64,000 nucleotides of DNA from Rhodospirillales bacterium (GTDB taxonomy: Bacteria; Pseudomonadota; Alphaproteobacteria; Rhodospirillales; Casp-alpha2), in NCBI GenBank assembly GCA_017640505.1, contig JAEPQO010000001.1, positions 62,001 through 126,000 on the forward strand, given 5' to 3'. The notes beneath the pieces are model-generated. The model saw only the letters and a program-made list of their open reading frames with translations, made no database searches and was not told the DNA's origin. This document shows positions 59,437-64,000 of the stretch, piece by piece; within the stretch, counting starts at the first letter, position 1; each line of letters begins with the position of its first letter. The translations under genes were made by a program, and so were the position numbers.

Positions 59437-62400
59437 GTGAACATCTCGAAGTTTTTCATCGACCGTCCGGTCTTTGCCGGCGTGCTGTCGATCATGATTT
59501 TTGCCGCCGGGTTGCTGTCGCTCCGGATCCTGCCGATCTCGGAATACCCGAACGTGGTGCCGCCGACGGTCGTCGTTCACGCGCAGTACCCGGGCGCCAA
59601 TCCGAAGGTCATCGCCGCGACCGTGGCGACGCCGCTTGAAGAAGCCGTCAACGGCGTCGAGGACATGCTCTACATGTCCAGCCAGGCGACCACCGACGGC
59701 AACCTGTCACTGACGGTGACATTCAAGCTCGGCACGGACCCCGACCGCGCGCAACAACTTGTTCAGAACCGGGTCACGCAGGCAGAACCGCGTTTGCCCG
59801 AAGAAGTGCGCCGCCTCGGCGTGACGACGATCAAGAGCTCGCCCGACCTGACGATGGTCGTGCACCTGCTGTCGCCGAATGACCGCTACGACATGACGTA
59901 CCTGCGCAATTACGCGGTGCTGAACATCAAGGACCGGCTGGCGCGCCTTGAAGGTGTGGGACAGGTACGCCTGTTCGGTTCCGGCGATTACGCCATGCGT
60001 ATCTGGCTTGATCCGCAGAAGGTCGCCGAGCGTGGCCTTTCCGCCGGTGATGTGGTCACCGCGATCCGCGAACAGAACATCCAGGCCGCCGCCGGTGTCG
60101 TCGGTGCCTCGCCGGGGCTGCCGGGCGTTGACCTGCAGCTGCCGATCAACGCGCAGGGCCGGCTGGAAAGCGCCGAGCAGTTCGGGGACATCATCGTCAA
60201 ATCCGATTCCGGCGGCGCGGTCACGCGTCTTCGCGACCTCGGACGGATCGAAATGGGAGCCGCCGAATATGCACTGCGCTCGCTCCTGGACGGCAAGGAC
60301 GCCGTCGCGATCCCGATCTCGCAGTCCCCGGGCTCCAATGCGATCCAGATATCCAACGACGTCCGCGCGACGATGGAGGAACTCAAGGGCTACATGCCCG
60401 AGGGCGTGACCTACGAAATCGTCTACGATCCGACGCAGTTCGTGCGCGCCTCCATCGAGTCCGTGGTACACACCCTGCTGGAAGCGGTCGCCCTCGTCGT
60501 CCTGGTGGTGATCCTGTTCCTGCAGACGTGGCGGGCTTCGATCATTCCGTTGCTGGCGGTGCCGGTCTCCATTGTCGGCACGTTCGCGGCGATGCATCTG
60601 CTGGGCGTGTCGATCAACGCGCTGTCGCTGTTCGGCCTCGTGCTGGCGATCGGCATCGTCGTCGACGACGCGATCGTGGTCGTCGAGAACGTCGAACGGA
60701 ACATCGAGGAAGGTCTCATTCCGCGCGAGGCGACCTACCGGGCGATGCGTGAAGTGTCGGGCCCGATCATCGCCATCGCGCTGGTGCTGGTGGCGGTGTT
60801 CGTGCCGCTGGCGTTCATCAGCGGGCTTTCGGGGCAGTTCTACGAGCAGTTCGCGCTGACCATCGCGATCTCGACGGTGATCTCTGCGGTCAACTCGCTG
60901 ACGCTGTCGCCGGCGCTGGCGGCGCTTTTGCTGAAGGGACACGATGCGCCCAAGGACTGGCTGACGCGGCTCATGGACCGGCTCTTCGGCTGGCTGTTCC
61001 GCGGCTTCAATTTCGCGTTTGGCGGCGGCGCCCGCGCCTACGGTGGCGGCATCCGCCGCGTGCTGTCGCACAAGGCGATCATGATGGGCATGTACCTCGC
61101 ACTACTGGGCGTGGCGTATGGCCTGTTCCAGTCCGTGCCGGGCGGATTCGTGCCGCAGCAGGATAAACAATACCTGATCGGCTTCGCCCAGCTGCCGGAC
61201 GGCGCAACGCTGGACCGCACCGAAGAGGTGGTCCGCGAGATGAGCAAGATCACGCTGGCCGATCCGGGCGTCGAACACGCCGTGGCGTTCCCGGGCCTGT
61301 CGATCAGCGGTTTTTCCAACAGCTCGAGCGCCGGTATCGTGTTCGCGCCGCTGAGGTCGTTCGATGAACGCACCGACCCGTCATTAAGCGCCGGCGCCAT
61401 CGCCGGGCGGCTGAACGCCAAGTTCCAGAGCATCAAGGACGCCTACGTGGTGGTCTTCCCGCCGCCGCCGATCCTCGGCATCGGCACCACGGGCGGCTTC
61501 AAGCTGCAGATCGAGGATCGCGCCTCGCACGGGTACCAGGCGCTCAACCAGGCGGTGCAGGGCTTCCTCGCCAAGGCCAACGCCGCGCCCGAACTCGCCA
61601 ACCTGTTCACCGGGTTTCAGGTCAATGTGCCGCAACTCTATGCCGACATCGACCGCACCAAGGCGCAGCAGCTGGGGGTCTCGGTCTCCGACGTGTTCGA
61701 TACGCTGCAGATTTATCTGGGCAGCCTCTACGTCAACGACTTCAACCGCTTCGGGCGCACGTACTCGGTCCGGGTTCAGGCCGACGCCGAATTCCGCGCG
61801 CGCGCCGAGGATATCGGCCGTCTCAAGGTCCGCTCCCAGTCGGGTGAAATGATCCCGCTGTCTGTGCTGCTCAACGTCAAACACGACGTCGGGCCGGAGC
61901 GCGCCATGCGTTACAACGGCTTCCTCGCCGCCGACGTCAGCGGCGCACCGGCGCCCGGATTCTCATCGGGCGAGGCGCAGGCCGCGGTCGAACGGGTTGC
62001 CGCCGAGACGCTGCCGAACGGGTTCGCGTTCGAGTGGACGGACCTGACGTACCAGCAGATTCTTGCGGGCGACTCGACGCTGATCGTATTCCCGCTGGCG
62101 ATCCTGCTGGTGTTCCTGGTCCTGGCCGCGCAGTACGAGAGTCTGACACTGCCGCTGGCGATCATCATGATCGTACCGATGAGCCTGCTGGCCGCGTTGC
62201 TGGGCATCTATCTGACCGGTGGCGACAACAACATCTTCACGCAGATCGGGCTGGTCGTGCTGGTCGGATTGTCGGCGAAGAACGCGATCCTGATCGTGGA
62301 GTTCGCGCGCGATCTGGAATTCGCCGGGTACACACCCTACGACGCCGCGGTCGAGGCCTCGAAGCTCCGCCTCCGGCCGATCCTGATGACGTCGATGGCG

Positions 62401-62637
62401 TTCATCATGGGCGTCGTACCGCTGGTGCTGGCGAGCGGCGCCGGCGCTGAGATGCGTCACGCCATGGGTGTGGCCGTGTTCTCGGGCATGATCGGCGTGA
62501 CCGCGTTCGGCATTTTCCTGACACCGGTGTTCTACGTGCTGGCGCGTGCGCTTGCCGGGAACCGGCCGCTCAGAAACACCGGCAGCGATGCAGGCGAGCT
62601 GCTGGCCGAAAACCGCGCACCGGTGCCGGGCGAGTAA
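59437..62637 (+). CDS. RND efflux permease (HAE1 family, AcrB-like)
   Basis: 1,066 aa; ISKFFIDRPVFAGVLSIMIFAAGLLSLRILPISEYPNVVPPTVVVHAQYPGA, LAIGIVVDDAIVVVENVERN, VGLSAKNAILIVEFARDLE. Confidence 0.96.
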   Translation: MNISKFFIDRPVFAGVLSIMIFAAGLLSLRILPISEYPNVVPPTVVVHAQYPGANPKVIAATVATPLEEAVNGVEDMLYMSSQATTDGNLSLTVTFKLGTDPDRAQQLVQNRVTQAEPRLPEEVRRLGVTTIKSSPDLTMVVHLLSPNDRYDMTYLRNYAVLNIKDRLARLEGVGQVRLFGSGDYAMRIWLDPQKVAERGLSAGDVVTAIREQNIQAAAGVVGASPGLPGVDLQLPINAQGRLESAEQFGDIIVKSDSGGAVTRLRDLGRIEMGAAEYALRSLLDGKDAVAIPISQSPGSNAIQISNDVRATMEELKGYMPEGVTYEIVYDPTQFVRASIESVVHTLLEAVALVVLVVILFLQTWRASIIPLLAVPVSIVGTFAAMHLLGVSINALSLFGLVLAIGIVVDDAIVVVENVERNIEEGLIPREATYRAMREVSGPIIAIALVLVAVFVPLAFISGLSGQFYEQFALTIAISTVISAVNSLTLSPALAALLLKGHDAPKDWLTRLMDRLFGWLFRGFNFAFGGGARAYGGGIRRVLSHKAIMMGMYLALLGVAYGLFQSVPGGFVPQQDKQYLIGFAQLPDGATLDRTEEVVREMSKITLADPGVEHAVAFPGLSISGFSNSSSAGIVFAPLRSFDERTDPSLSAGAIAGRLNAKFQSIKDAYVVVFPPPPILGIGTTGGFKLQIEDRASHGYQALNQAVQGFLAKANAAPELANLFTGFQVNVPQLYADIDRTKAQQLGVSVSDVFDTLQIYLGSLYVNDFNRFGRTYSVRVQADAEFRARAEDIGRLKVRSQSGEMIPLSVLLNVKHDVGPERAMRYNGFLAADVSGAPAPGFSSGEAQAAVERVAAETLPNGFAFEWTDLTYQQILAGDSTLIVFPLAILLVFLVLAAQYESLTLPLAIIMIVPMSLLAALLGIYLTGGDNNIFTQIGLVVLVGLSAKNAILIVEFARDLEFAGYTPYDAAVEASKLRLRPILMTSMAFIMGVVPLVLASGAGAEMRHAMGVAVFSGMIGVTAFGIFLTPVFYVLARALAGNRPLRNTGSDAGELLAENRAPVPGE

Positions 62638-62660
62638 TTCCCCCTAGCCGTGCCAAACAG

Positions 62661-62687
62661 AAACCCGGCCTTTAGTGCCGGGTTTTT
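62661..62687 (+). terminator. Intrinsic terminator downstream of the RND permease
   Basis: AAACCCGGC-CTTTAGT-GCCGGGTTTTT. Confidence 0.85.
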
Positions 62688-62922
62688 CGTGGTGGGCGCG
62701 ACAGGGATAGGCGGCAAAACGGGAGAGCTCCTTGTTGCCCTCACAAATCATGCCGTAATGCTGCTAAGCTGGCGTTCTCGTCCATACCGCAATCGAAGAG
62801 TTGATGGCTGTTTCCGCAATCGCCTCAATAATAATATTTCTCCAGTGAGGTTCGGAAGTGCGCTTGCGGTGTAAGAGGAGAAACTCGAAAATCTTCTCCA
62901 TCTACGGCGGACTCATAGGTTC

Positions 62923-63942
62923 ATGAAAAAATATGCTATCGCCCTTTTAGTGTTGGTTTTGGCCGGGTGGGTTGGCGAGTTCGCCGCACGAAAACACTTC
63001 AGAGCGACGAATGCTCAAGACCCCAGCATTTCGTCATTTATTTATTACGACCAGCCAATCAGTCACGGTAACAACAAGGAATGGACGTTTGTCTATGCAG
63101 ACGGCAAGGGCGTCCGCCTAAAAGCGTACCCAAAAACCAATAATATGGGGTATTTTTCACATCGTCGCTACGCGCCGAAGGACCAGGATTTCAACATTGT
63201 CGTTATTGGTGGCGAACAGACAGCATCGTCCACAGTTACGACGTCTTGGCCAGACTATCTCGAAGACACGCTTGGAGCGGGTTACAAGGTTTATAACATC
63301 GGCTGGCCGGATGCAGGACCATCCAAGTATATCGAATATTGGCATGACGCCGGAGAGACATTCAAACCGGACTTGGTAATTATCAACTATGTCTCGACAG
63401 ATTTTCTGCGTGGCCCGACGGGAATGAGCCCCTTACACCGTTATCGCGGCAGCAAGAAAGTGGCATCGGGATATCTGCCACTCGATGTGGATGGGCACAA
63501 ATTTCAAATGCTTGTCTCGATCATGGAAGGCGCAAACGGCGGCAACATCCCGGAAGGGCGAATTTTCACAGGACTAACTTTGGCGGATCCATACGTCCTG
63601 CCTTCTCGACCGTATGGCGTTTTTGCCGCAAAAATGACTTTGGAAAACACAGACATCTTGAACCAATTTCAGGCTCGGGTCGTTCATGACATGGTCGAGG
63701 GTTCTTTGTCCGTCAACAAATGCATGATCTGCTCCTATGTCACAGGCTGGGGGAAACTGCCGAGTACTCATAATATCCGAAATTTCGATCCAATCACCGG
63801 AATGCCGCAAGCGGATGAAACAAACCTATTAAATTATGGTGAGAAGACGTTCGGTTGGATGGCCCGCAATATCCCGAATATCGTTTTTTTAAAATCGTTT
63901 TCACATGGCCAATACGTTGCACGTACGCAATACACTCTCTGA
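62923..63942 (+). CDS. SGNH-hydrolase-like exported/anchored protein; may be truncated by a frameshift near its 3' end
   Basis: N-terminal hydrophobic MKKYAIALLVLVLAGWVGEF; FNIVVIGGEQTASSTVTTSWPDYLEDTLGAGYKVYNIGWPDAGPSKYIEYWHDAGETFKPDLVIINYVSTDF. An adjacent frame continues with EPAFEYIDIRDYAP. Confidence 0.55.
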   Translation: MKKYAIALLVLVLAGWVGEFAARKHFRATNAQDPSISSFIYYDQPISHGNNKEWTFVYADGKGVRLKAYPKTNNMGYFSHRRYAPKDQDFNIVVIGGEQTASSTVTTSWPDYLEDTLGAGYKVYNIGWPDAGPSKYIEYWHDAGETFKPDLVIINYVSTDFLRGPTGMSPLHRYRGSKKVASGYLPLDVDGHKFQMLVSIMEGANGGNIPEGRIFTGLTLADPYVLPSRPYGVFAAKMTLENTDILNQFQARVVHDMVEGSLSVNKCMICSYVTGWGKLPSTHNIRNFDPITGMPQADETNLLNYGEKTFGWMARNIPNIVFLKSFSHGQYVARTQYTL

Positions 63943-64000
63943 CAAACTTACTGAACGCGAGCCGGCATTCGAATACATCGACATCCGTGACTATGCGCCT

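Noticed and set aside
58146-59495. 449-aa minus-strand ORF
   Set aside because: Antisense to the RND adaptor gene.
62650-62874. 74-aa ORF after the RND permease
   Set aside because: Starts upstream of and reads through an intrinsic terminator; no domain or RBS.

Overview
A GC-rich 64 kb window, probably from an alphaproteobacterial chromosome (inferred from gene content and organisation). Main blocks: (1) about 0.5-23.6 kb, a large cobalamin cluster with a minus-strand operon (cbiX, cobH, cobL, cobI, cbiG-cobJ fusion, cobM, Fe-S protein), plus-strand cbiD-cobK, cbiB and cobT, and a second minus-strand operon (cobS, phosphatase, cobU, cobW, cobN, cobO, SYLF lipoprotein, cobQ). (2) 23.6-26.2 kb, two tandem paralogues with a degenerate EAL-like C-terminus. 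(3) 26.4-31.6 kb, sugar-nucleotide and heptose genes (UXS, bi-domain oxidoreductase, gmhA, hldE). (4) A PBP1A-type gene, a NiCoT-type transporter and a complete ccoNOQPGHIS cluster; three small ORFs (ccoS, ccoQ and a 49-aa zinc ribbon) are missing from the supplied track. (5) 45.4-57.3 kb, a nitrate assimilation locus nasT-nasS-[leader]-nrtA-nrtB-nrtC/D fusion-nirB-nirD-nasA. (6) A TetR/RND efflux locus. (7) An AT-richer SGNH-like gene at the right edge. The strongest non-coding signal is a two-hairpin ANTAR-type antiterminator (loops AAUGGA and AUCGAA) followed by an intrinsic terminator upstream of nrtA; the ORF track translates through the terminator. Other signals are an FNR-type box at ccoN, paired operators at the RND locus, perfect intercistronic hairpins in the cco and nrt operons, and two exported non-enzymatic proteins translationally coupled to cobalamin genes. 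I did not find a clearly undescribed system. The best candidates for novelty are the tandem EAL-like pair and the exported passengers in the B12 operons. No RNA genes, CRISPR arrays or transposases were seen.
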